Shown here: piece by piece, positions 1-5,179 of the stretch
Layout of the letters: each line of letters starts with the position of its first letter
Numbering within the stretch: the stretch's first letter is position 1
From: Klenkia sp.
Lineage (GTDB): Bacteria; Actinomycetota; Actinomycetes; Mycobacteriales; Geodermatophilaceae
Reading direction: 5' to 3'
Length of the DNA stretch: 5,868 nt
NCBI GenBank assembly: GCA_025966215.1
Contig: JAOPVM010000370.1
Location: 1 to 5,868, forward strand
Notes under the pieces: generated by a model
Seen by the model: only the letters and a program-made list of their open reading frames with translations
What the model was told of the DNA's origin: nothing
Databases searched by the model: none
Translations under genes and position numbers: made by a program

Positions 1-2096
1 TCGACCCCGAGCTGGTGCGCTACGTCAAGGAGCAGGAACGCCGGCTGGACTCCTGGCACGGCGGCGGTCGACGCGGGCGGGACGGGTGGGACCAGCGGCC
101 CCGCTACACCCCGCCGTCCCGGTCGGAGGTGATCTCCCGGCTGGCCACCTCCGGGCTGCTCCCGGCGATCACCTTCGTGTTCAGCCGCAAGGGCTGCGAC
201 GCCGCCGTCGAGCAGTGCCTGCGGTCGGGGCTGCGGCTCACCGACGAGGCCGAACGCGCCGCCGTCGCCGAGGTGGTGGACCGGCACACCGGGTCGCTGC
301 CCGAGGCCGACCTGCACGTGCTCGGGTTCTGGGAGTGGCGGGAGGGCCTGCTCGCCGGGCTCGCCGCCCACCACGCCGGGCTGGTGCCGGCGTTCAAGGA
401 GGCCGTCGAGGAGTGCTTCGTCCGCGGCCTGGTGAAAGCCGTCTTCGCCACCGAGACCCTCGCGCTGGGCATCAACATGCCGGCCCGCACGGTGGTGCTG
501 GAGAAGCTCACCAAGTGGAACGGGGAGGCCCACGTCGAGGTGACGCCGGGGGAGTACACGCAGCTCACCGGGCGGGCCGGGCGTCGGGGCATCGACGTCG
601 AGGGGCACGCCGCCGTCGTCTGGGCCCCCGGGGTCGACCCGGCCACCGTCGCCGGGCTGGCCAGCACCCGCACCTACCCGCTGCGCTCGTCCTTCCGCCC
701 CAGCTACAACATGGCCGTCAACCTGGTCGGCTCCTTCGGCCGGGAGCACGCCCGGGAGCTGCTGGGTGCCTCCTTCGCCCAGTTCCAGGCCGACCGCTCC
801 GTGGTCGGGTTGGCCCGCTCGGCGGCCCGGCACGAGGAGGACGCCGTCCGGTTGGAGGCCGAGGTGTCCACCGACCGGGGGGACGTCGTGGGCTACGCCC
901 GGATGCGCGCGGAGATCTCCACCCGGGAGAAGGAGCTGTCCCGGGACTCGCAGGCCCGCAAGTGGCGTGACGCCACCGAGGCGCTGCTCGCCCTCCGGCC
1001 CGGCGACGTCATCCGGGTGCCCTCGGGACGGCGGCAGGGCCTGGCGGTGGTGCTCGACCCCGGCATCACCGAGCTCGCCGACCCCCGGCCGTTGGTGCTC
1101 ACCGAGGAGACCTGGGCCGGCCGGCTGGGGCCCATCGACTTCCCCACCCCGGTCACGGCGCTGGCCCGCGTGCGGGTGCCCCGGGACTTCGACCACCGCA
1201 GCCCGCAGGCACGCAGGAGCCTCGCCGCCACGCTGCGCGACACCCGCACGGAGAACGACCTGGGCACCCGCGCGGTCCGCCGGCGCTCGGCCTCCTCGGA
1301 GGACCCGGTGCTCACCGACCTCCGGCGTGCGCTGCGCCAGCACCCGGTGCACGCCCTGCCCGACCGGGAGGAGCGGGTCCGCGGCGCCGACCGGTGGGTG
1401 CGGTCGGTGGCGGAGGCTGCCGAGCTCCGGGCCCGGATGGCCGAGCGCACCGGGTCACTGACCCGGCAGTTCGACCGCACCTGCGACGTGCTCGAGCAGC
1501 TGGGCTACCTCGTGCCCGACGCGCCGTCCGCGGCCGACGCCGACGAGCCCGGGCAGCACCCGGCAGTCGAGGCCCCGGTGGTCACCGACGCCGGCCGTCG
1601 GTTGTCGCGCATCTGGTCCGAGGCGGACCTGCTCGCCGCCGAGTGCCTGCGGGCCGGTGCGTTCCGCGGCCTGGACCCCGCCCAGCTGGCCGCCTGCGTG
1701 TCCACGCTGGTCTTCGAGGCGCGACGGGAGTCCCCGGCCCAGCCGGCCATCCCGACCGGCCCGGTGTCGACCGCGGTGGCCGCCATGCGTCGGGTGCACC
1801 TCGAGCTGCGTGCCGTGGAGGCCGACCACGGGGTCCCGCCCACCCGGGACCTCGACCTGGGCTTCGTCTGGGCGGCGCACCGCTGGGCCGACGGGCAGAC
1901 CCTCGACCGGGTGCTCTCCGGCGCCGAGCAGGCCGGCACCGAGCTGTCCGGCGGGGACTTCGTCCGCTGGGCCCGCCAGCTCGTCGACCTGCTCGACCAG
2001 CTGGCCAAGGTCGCCGAGGAGCCGGTGGCCGGGGTGGCCCGGGCCGCTGTCGGCCGGGTGCGTCGGGGCGTCGTCGCGGTGGCGGTGAGCGGATGA
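1..2096 (+). CDS. helY: HelY-type Ski2-like DEAD/DEAH-box RNA/DNA helicase, C-terminal part (5' truncated)
   Basis: The reading frame is open from the first base (first full codon at 3, DPELVRYV) to TGA at 2094-2096, so the real start lies left of the window. About 698 codons remain; actinobacterial HelY proteins are about 900 residues. The Walker A and DExH motifs (RecA domain 1) are therefore outside. RecA domain 2 is visible: motif IV at 168-200 ([11 protein letters not shown]), the HHAGL block near 370-385, motif V at 444-482 ([13 protein letters not shown]) and motif VI at 561-590 ([10 protein letters not shown]), with the arginines expected for ATP hydrolysis. The middle part carries charged, insertion-like stretches. 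The end (about 1600-2090, with [15 protein letters not shown] and later [15 protein letters not shown]) fits the DSHCT domain of Ski2/Mtr4 helicases. The family unwinds nucleic acid using ATP in the cytoplasm; the precise substrate of bacterial HelY is poorly defined. In mycobacteria helY follows pafB-pafC-tatA-tatC, so those genes may lie upstream here (inference). No frameshift seen. Confidence 0.95.
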   Translation, partial: DPELVRYVKEQERRLDSWHGGGRRGRDGWDQRPRYTPPSRSEVISRLATSGLLPAITFVFSRKGCDAAVEQCLRSGLRLTDEAERAAVAEVVDRHTGSLPEADLHVLGFWEWREGLLAGLAAHHAGLVPAFKEAVEECFVRGLVKAVFATETLALGINMPARTVVLEKLTKWNGEAHVEVTPGEYTQLTGRAGRRGIDVEGHAAVVWAPGVDPATVAGLASTRTYPLRSSFRPSYNMAVNLVGSFGREHARELLGASFAQFQADRSVVGLARSAARHEEDAVRLEAEVSTDRGDVVGYARMRAEISTREKELSRDSQARKWRDATEALLALRPGDVIRVPSGRRQGLAVVLDPGITELADPRPLVLTEETWAGRLGPIDFPTPVTALARVRVPRDFDHRSPQARRSLAATLRDTRTENDLGTRAVRRRSASSEDPVLTDLRRALRQHPVHALPDREERVRGADRWVRSVAEAAELRARMAERTGSLTRQFDRTCDVLEQLGYLVPDAPSAADADEPGQHPAVEAPVVTDAGRRLSRIWSEADLLAAECLRAGAFRGLDPAQLAACVSTLVFEARRESPAQPAIPTGPVSTAVAAMRRVHLELRAVEADHGVPPTRDLDLGFVWAAHRWADGQTLDRVLSGAEQAGTELSGGDFVRWARQLVDLLDQLAKVAEEPVAGVARAAVGRVRRGVVAVAVSG

Positions 2097-2118
2097 CCGC
2101 CTGCCCGCACCGGGCGGT
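2096..2118 (+). terminator. GC hairpin starting in the helY stop codon, possible terminator
   Basis: ACCGCC (2096-2101) pairs with GGCGGT (2113-2118). A U-G and a G-C pair (2102-2103 with 2111-2112) extend this to an 8-pair stem with a 7-base loop. An alternative inner stem, CCCG/CGGG (2104-2107 with 2111-2114), competes with it. The stem begins with the last base of the helY TGA. There is no T-run after it, which is common for actinobacterial terminators but also makes the call weak. It could equally be a 3' stabilising structure. Confidence 0.35.
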
Positions 2119-2167
2119 TCGCACGGTGCCGCGGACCGCTGCGTAGTAGACAGTGGACCGAGCCGTG

Positions 2168-2185
2168 CCCGGCCGGGAGGCCGGG
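2168..2185 (+). other. Stem-loop with GNRA-type loop between helY and the DUF4333 gene
   Basis: CCCGGCC (2168-2174) and GGCCGGG (2179-2185) form a perfect 7-bp stem around GGGA, which fits the stable GNRA tetraloop pattern. It lies 41 bases before the ATG of the DUF4333 gene. It may be a second terminator hairpin for helY or a 5'-leader structure of the next gene. The rest of the 2097-2226 gap holds no recognisable gene. Its only A/T-containing patch, TAGTAGACAGT at 2144-2154, might contain a -10 element, but no exact TANNNT hexamer with a fitting -35 is present. Confidence 0.35.
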
Positions 2186-2214
2186 TCGCGGCAGACCGCC
2201 GTGCCACGTGTACC

Positions 2215-2221
2215 GAGGGAG
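2215..2221 (+). promoter_or_regulatory. Ribosome binding site of the DUF4333 gene
   Basis: GAGGGAG at 2215-2221 is a good Shine-Dalgarno match, with 5 bases before the ATG at 2227. It fixes that ATG as the start. It also sets this gene apart from the exonuclease and Lrp genes, which have no such site and look leaderless. Confidence 0.7.
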
Positions 2222-2226
2222 CGACG

Positions 2227-3285
2227 ATGACCAACCCGCCGCAGGGTGGCGACGAGCAGGACCGGGACGGCGCCCCCGGGCAGACCGGTGGGACGTGGTG
2301 GTCGGGCGGGTCCGGGTCGTCGACCGGCTCGTCCATTCCCTCCAGCGCGTCGGCACCCGACGAGCCCGAGGCCACGCAGGCCCACCACCCGTCCCAGGAC
2401 GACGTCCCCGAGGGGCCGGGCTCGACCCGGATGATCCCGCTACGCCAGCCCGGGCAGCAGGCCCCGGCGGCCGGCTGGGAGCAGTCCTCCTCCGGCTGGT
2501 CCACCCCGGGCCCGGACACACCGGAGCGCACCGGGTCCTCGGCCGCCGGGTCCGCCGGCTGGTCCGGGCAGTCGGCGTCGGGTCAGCAGCCCGGCTCGCA
2601 GCAGCCGCCGTCCCCGTCGTTCGGCTCGACGCCCGGGCAGGGTGCGTTCGGAGCGCCCTCCTACGGGCAGCCGGGTCAGTACGGCCAGAACCCGTCGTAC
2701 GGGCAGGGACAGGGCCAGCAGGGACAGGGCCAGTACGGCCAGCAGCCCTCGTACGGACAGTCCTCCGGTCAGTACGGGCAGCCGTCCTACGGCCAGCCCC
2801 AGGGTGGGACGCCCGGTCAGTACGGGCAGTACGGCCAGCCGGGCCAGTACGGGCCGCCGGGCCAGTACGGGCAGAGCAGCCCGTACGGACCGGGCGGTCA
2901 GTACGGGCAGTCCGGTCCGGGGCAGCAGCAGTACGGCCAGCAGGGCTCGTGGCAGGCAGGCAACCAGGGCGCGCCGGCGAAGAAGGGCAAGACCGGCCTG
3001 ATCGTGGGGCTCATCGCGCTGGCCGTCGTCGTCATCGCGGCGGCGATCATCCTGCCGTTGGTGCTCGGTGGCACCCGACTCGACCCGCAGGCCGTGCAGC
3101 GTGACGTCGCCACCCAGTTCGAGGAGCGGGAGAGCGTCGCGGTCGACCTGACCTGCCCCGACGACATGGACGTGTCGGTGGGGGAGACCTACCAGTGCAC
3201 CGGCACCACCGCCGACGACGAGGACGTCGCGATCTCCATCGAGATCACCTCCGACGAGGGCGCGTACACCTGGCAGGAGGGCTGA
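2227..3285 (+). CDS. Single-pass membrane protein: YGQ-rich low-complexity N-terminus plus extracytoplasmic DUF4333 domain
   Basis: 352 residues; function unknown. Residues 1-144 are disordered and rich in Gly, Ser, Pro, Gln and acidic residues, with no signal peptide. Residues 145-240 carry 14 YGQ or YGP tripeptides in a Gln/Gly/Ser/Pro background. A basic KKGK (252-255) precedes one hydrophobic helix (about 258-280). Residues 285-350 match my knowledge of DUF4333: LDPQAV at its start, CPDD and YQCTG motifs with two cysteines (C310, C324) that could form a disulfide, and TYTW-like AYTW at the end. The positive-inside rule puts the low-complexity part in the cytoplasm and DUF4333 outside. DUF4333 is common in actinobacterial membrane and lipoproteins, with no established activity. 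The gene lies 130 bases after helY, in the position of M. tuberculosis Rv2091c, and converges on the exonuclease gene. It may be co-transcribed with helY, but hairpins in the gap argue for some independence. Confidence 0.9.
   Translation: MTNPPQGGDEQDRDGAPGQTGGTWWSGGSGSSTGSSIPSSASAPDEPEATQAHHPSQDDVPEGPGSTRMIPLRQPGQQAPAAGWEQSSSGWSTPGPDTPERTGSSAAGSAGWSGQSASGQQPGSQQPPSPSFGSTPGQGAFGAPSYGQPGQYGQNPSYGQGQGQQGQGQYGQQPSYGQSSGQYGQPSYGQPQGGTPGQYGQYGQPGQYGPPGQYGQSSPYGPGGQYGQSGPGQQQYGQQGSWQAGNQGAPAKKGKTGLIVGLIALAVVVIAAAIILPLVLGGTRLDPQAVQRDVATQFEERESVAVDLTCPDDMDVSVGETYQCTGTTADDEDVAISIEITSDEGAYTWQEG
2659..2946 (+). repeat. Degenerate in-frame repeat coding for YGQ/YGP units
   Basis: Fourteen copies of TAC-GG(G/C/A)-(CAG or CCG) lie in one reading frame. 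The 15-base unit GGTCAGTACGGGCAG occurs exactly at 2767-2781, 2815-2829 and 2896-2910, and with one change at 2674-2688. Units are 9-30 bases apart and not perfectly periodic. Synonymous variation (GGG/GGC/GGA) suggests the protein composition is conserved rather than that this is a recent tandem duplication. The exact copies still leave room for slippage or recombination between them. Confidence 0.85.
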
Positions 3286-3291
3286 CGCACC

Positions 3292-3322
3292 CCTGACGGC
3301 GGGCCCCGGGCCCGCCGTCAGG
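3292..3322. terminator. Bidirectional terminator hairpin shared by the DUF4333 and exonuclease genes
   Basis: CCTGACGGCGGGCCC (3292-3306) and GGGCCCGCCGTCAGG (3308-3322) are perfect 15-base inverted arms around a single C, giving about 14 pairs once a minimal loop opens. It starts 7 bases after the DUF4333 stop and lies between convergent genes, so it can act on both transcripts. The - strand stop codon of the exonuclease (3318-3320) is inside the right arm. No T-run follows on either strand. This is the strongest hairpin I found in the window. Confidence 0.75.
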
Positions 3323-4244
3323 CGGTGAAGCCCGGCCACTCCAGGGCTGCTCCCAGCCGACGGACCGACGTCTGCAGCCCGTGCTGCTCGGCCAGCGCGG
3401 TGAGCGCGTCGGGGTCGGCGGGCCGGGCGGGCAGCTCGCCGCCCACGTCCGGCATGTCGATGTCCGTGACCACCTCCACCACGGCAGGAGCCACGTCGAG
3501 GTACGCCGACGCCTCGTGCAGCTTCTTCAGCACCGACGCGGTCAGCGGCGCCTTCGGGACCGTGGTCCTGGCCGCTGCGGCCCGGATGCCCGCGAGGTCT
3601 CCGAACGCGGTGATCAGCGCCGCCGCCGTCTTCTCCCCGACGCCCTTCACCCCGGGCAGGCCGTCGCTGGGGTCACCCCGCAGCACCGCGAAGTCGGCGT
3701 AGGCCTTCCCAGGAACGCCGTACTTGGCTGCCACCGCGCCCTCGTCGACCAGGTCGAGGTCCCCGATCCCGCCCCGCGCGGTGTAGAGCACGCGCACGCC
3801 CCGGGCGTCGTCCACCAGCTGGAACAGGTCCCGATCGCCGGTGACCACGTCGACGTCCCGGTCGGCGCGGGTGGCCAGCGTGCCGATCACGTCGTCGGCC
3901 TCGTAGCCGGGCGCACCGACCCGGGCGATGCCGCACGCGGCGAGCACGTCGACGAGCACCGGCACCTGGGGTCCCAGCTCGTCGGGCACCTCCTCGCCGC
4001 CGTCGGTGGACTGCCGGTGCGCCTTGTACGACGGCACCGCGTCGGTGCGGAAGGCCGGGCGCCAGTCGTCGTCCCAGCAGGCCACCAGGTGGCTGGGACG
4101 ATGGGCGACGACGAGCCGGGCGGTCATGTCCAGGAAGCCGCGGACGGCGTTCACCGGGCGGCCGTCGGGGGACACCACGGTCATCGGGACGCCGTAGAAG
4201 GCGCGGAAGTACAGGCTCGCGGCGTCCAGCAGCATCGTCGTCAC
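3318..4244 (-). CDS. Stand-alone 5'-3' exonuclease / flap endonuclease-like protein (Pol I N-terminal type)
   Basis: 308 residues from GTG (4244-4242), or 305 from the ATG at 4235-4233. I prefer GTG because a TACCGT -10 ends 7 bases before it. Numbering from that ATG: D4 in MLLDAASLYFRAF (first metal ligand), YKAHR 70-74 (the YKANR-like DNA-contact motif), YEADDVIG 111-118, TGDRD 132-136 and GDPSDGLPGVKGVGEKTA 187-204 (metal ligands plus the helix-three-turn-helix that grips the DNA backbone). All expected acidic metal ligands are present, so it should be active. The family cleaves 5' flaps and RNA/DNA 5' ends during Okazaki fragment maturation and repair. There is no polymerase domain, so this is the separate paralogue that actinobacteria keep beside polA (compare M. 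tuberculosis Rv2090). It converges on the DUF4333 gene and diverges from the Lrp gene. The frame stays open upstream to 4619 across the Lrp gene; that extension is antisense to Lrp and has no family resemblance. Confidence 0.93.
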   Translation of the reverse strand: MTTMLLDAASLYFRAFYGVPMTVVSPDGRPVNAVRGFLDMTARLVVAHRPSHLVACWDDDWRPAFRTDAVPSYKAHRQSTDGGEEVPDELGPQVPVLVDVLAACGIARVGAPGYEADDVIGTLATRADRDVDVVTGDRDLFQLVDDARGVRVLYTARGGIGDLDLVDEGAVAAKYGVPGKAYADFAVLRGDPSDGLPGVKGVGEKTAAALITAFGDLAGIRAAAARTTVPKAPLTASVLKKLHEASAYLDVAPAVVEVVTDIDMPDVGGELPARPADPDALTALAEQHGLQTSVRRLGAALEWPGFTA

Positions 4245-4251
4245 GCCGGGG

Positions 4252-4257
4252 ACGGTA
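4252..4257 (-). promoter_or_regulatory. -10 element of the exonuclease gene, probably leaderless
   Basis: On the - strand TACCGT (4257 to 4252) fits TANNNT. Seven bases separate it from the GTG at 4244-4242, so transcription could begin at the start codon itself. No Shine-Dalgarno sequence is visible upstream of GTG or ATG, which supports a leaderless message. No convincing -35 is seen about 17 bases further up. Confidence 0.5.
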
Positions 4258-4298
4258 ACGGCCTCACAACGACCGGCGGAACTGTCGGGCGTGCTGGT

Positions 4299-4304
4299 TA
4301 GTCT
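4299..4304 (+). promoter_or_regulatory. -10 element of the Lrp/AsnC gene, probably leaderless
   Basis: TAGTCT at 4299-4304 fits TANNNT, with six bases to the ATG at 4311, the spacing expected if the A of ATG is +1. No Shine-Dalgarno match is present. The -35 region has no clear TTGACA-like hexamer, so the promoter may be weak or activator-dependent. Its -10 lies 41 bases from that of the divergent exonuclease gene. Confidence 0.5.
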
Positions 4305-4310
4305 CTGCCG

Positions 4311-4775
4311 ATGACCGCCCTGGACCCCAAGGTCGCCGCGCCCGACGTGGACCGGGCCCTGCTGGTCGCCCTGGCCCGCGACGGCCGGGCCAGCTACACC
4401 GAGCTGGCCGAGAAGGTCGGTCTCTCGGTGTCCGCGGTGCACCAGCGGGTCCGCCGGCTCGAGCAGCGTGGGCTGATCACCGGGTACGCGGCCAAGGTCG
4501 ACGCCAGGGCCGTGGGGCTGCCGTTGGTCGCGTTCGTGTCGATCACCCCGATCGACGTGGCCCAGCCCGACGACGCCCCCGCCCGGCTGGCCCACCTCGG
4601 TGCCATCGAGGCCTGCCACTCCGTGGCCGGCCCGGACAGCTACGTGCTGAAGGTGCGGGTGGCCTCGCCGGACGCCCTGGAGGGGCTGCTGGCCCAGATC
4701 CGGGCCGCGGCGAACGTCACGACCAGGACGACGGTCGTGCTCACCACCTTCTACGAGGACCGGCCGCCGCTCTGA
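4311..4775 (+). CDS. Lrp/AsnC family transcriptional regulator
   Basis: 154 residues, the usual length. Residues 12-60 form the winged helix-turn-helix: DVDRALLVALARDGRAS, then TELAEKVGLS as the first HTH helix and turn, and SAVHQRVRRLEQRGLI as the recognition helix. After a linker, residues 70-150 form the RAM (ligand-binding, oligomerisation) domain, with the effector-site motif GPDSYVLKV at 107-115. Family members form dimers to octamers, sense amino acids or related small molecules, and usually act on their own promoter and close neighbours. The ligand cannot be told from sequence. It is divergent from the exonuclease gene across 66 bases and overlaps or abuts the NTF2-like gene, which makes those the first candidate targets (inference). 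The ATG is chosen because it follows a -10 hexamer by 6 bases and leaves a normal family N-terminus. Confidence 0.93.
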   Translation: MTALDPKVAAPDVDRALLVALARDGRASYTELAEKVGLSVSAVHQRVRRLEQRGLITGYAAKVDARAVGLPLVAFVSITPIDVAQPDDAPARLAHLGAIEACHSVAGPDSYVLKVRVASPDALEGLLAQIRAAANVTTRTTVVLTTFYEDRPPL

Positions 4776-5116
4776 TCCTCGACGTCACGGGCTTCTACGC
4801 CGACTGGTCCGCCGGTGACGTGTCGGCGCTGTCGGCGCGACTGCGGGCGGGGGTGGACTGGCCCGAACCCTGGTCGGGGGGGCGGCTGCGGGGCCGGCGG
4901 GCCGTCGAGGCGCACCTGCGGGAGCAGGCTCGGGTGCTGCGGCTGCAGGTGACTCCCGTGGTGGTGCGCCGGGCAGGCAGTGTCGTCGAGGTGACGGTGC
5001 ACCAGGTCGTGCGCGACGCCGATGGCGATCTGCTGTCCGACACCACGGTGCAGCACACCCTGACCGTCGTCGACGGGCTCGTCACCCGACTGGACGTCGG
5101 CGAACCACCGGCCTGA
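4772..5116 (+). CDS. Small NTF2-like / SnoaL-like protein, start uncertain (CTG 4772 or GTG 4820)
   Basis: From GTG 4820 it is 98 residues; from CTG 4772 it is 114. The 16 in-frame codons before 4820 read LILDVTGFYADWSAGD, which looks like the first helix of a SnoaL/NTF2-like fold (the FYADWSAGDVSAL type). The true start therefore probably lies upstream, yet no ATG, GTG or TTG occurs in this frame between 4640 and 4819. CTG at 4772 would overlap the Lrp stop as CTGA, with GAGGA at 4755-4759 as a distant Shine-Dalgarno. Later parts, DWPEPW, GGRLRGRRAVEAHLREQ and EVTVHQVVRDADGDLLSD, fit the cone-shaped alpha+beta barrel seen in polyketide cyclases, ketosteroid isomerase-like proteins and many uncharacterised small proteins. 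Substrate and activity are unknown. It is very likely co-expressed with the Lrp gene. Confidence is high for the gene and low for the exact start. Confidence 0.75.
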   Translation: MILDVTGFYADWSAGDVSALSARLRAGVDWPEPWSGGRLRGRRAVEAHLREQARVLRLQVTPVVVRRAGSVVEVTVHQVVRDADGDLLSDTTVQHTLTVVDGLVTRLDVGEPPA

Positions 5117-5131
5117 GGCTTCGTCCTCGGC
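5111..5131 (+). terminator. Weak hairpin over the stop codon of the NTF2-like gene
   Basis: GCC (5111-5113) and GAGG (5115-5118) pair with CCTC (5125-5128) and GGC (5129-5131), with one bulged T at 5114. This gives a 7-bp imperfect stem and a CTTCGT loop. The TGA stop (5114-5116) lies inside the stem. There is no T-run. It may separate the Lrp/NTF2 transcript from the SOS-type promoter just downstream. Confidence 0.25.
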
Positions 5132-5144
5132 ACGGCCCGGCACG

Positions 5145-5173
5145 TCGACATCGGCCCGAACGTGTGTTCGACT
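5145..5173 (+). promoter_or_regulatory. Promoter of the radical SAM gene (-35 and -10)
   Basis: TCGACA at 5145-5150 matches TTGACA at five of six bases. Exactly 17 bases later TCGACT (5168-5173) is a weaker -10, keeping the first and last T of TANNNT. Six bases after it comes the ATG at 5180, the same leaderless spacing seen for the exonuclease and Lrp genes. GAGG at 5174-5177 is only two bases from ATG, too near for a normal Shine-Dalgarno site. The operator at 5157-5170 fills the spacer and overlaps the -10. Confidence 0.5.
5157..5170. promoter_or_regulatory. LexA operator (SOS box), perfect palindrome
   Basis: CGAACGTGTGTTCG has perfect CGAAC/GTTCG arms around four bases. It matches the Gram-positive and mycobacterial LexA operator (CGAAC-N4-GTTCG), and its centre GTGT also fits the R-N-R-Y preference. 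It ends nine bases before the radical SAM start codon and sits inside the candidate promoter, where LexA would block RNA polymerase. Cleavage of LexA after DNA damage would then release the gene. No other site of this quality was noticed in the window. Confidence 0.8.
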
Positions 5174-5179
5174 GAGGTC

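Noticed and set aside
2144..2154. TAGTAGACAGT as the -10 of the DUF4333 gene
   Set aside because: No exact TANNNT hexamer is present, and the nearest -35-like TTCGCA (2118-2123) is 20 or more bases away. It is mentioned only as a possible A/T patch.
1455..2531. Overlapping - strand frames (268-358 codons) across the helY end and the DUF4333 start
   Set aside because: They are antisense to real genes, mutually overlapping in all three frames, and show no family motifs.
2659..2946. CRISPR array or minisatellite
   Set aside because: The repeats are short, in frame, irregularly spaced and vary synonymously. They code for YGQ units in a real protein.
2440..3339. - strand frame of 299 codons with [11 protein letters not shown] repeats, resembling a membrane protein
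   Set aside because: The hydrophobic repeats are the antisense reading of the YGQ codons. The + strand gene has a clear ribosome binding site and domain structure.
4270..4287. CGAC-N10-GTCG inverted repeat as an Lrp operator
   Set aside because: Four-base arms are expected by chance in such GC-rich DNA, and it does not match a recognisable Lrp consensus.
3381..4301. Long + strand reading frame of 306 codons opposite the exonuclease
   Set aside because: It is antisense to a gene with all expected catalytic motifs, and its His/Gly/Arg/Val-rich translation has no domain pattern. GC-rich third positions keep such shadow frames open.
4245..4619. N-terminal extension of the exonuclease (to 433 residues)
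   Set aside because: The extension lies antisense to the Lrp gene, has no resemblance to the family, and the metal-binding MLLDAASLYF must be close to the N-terminus.
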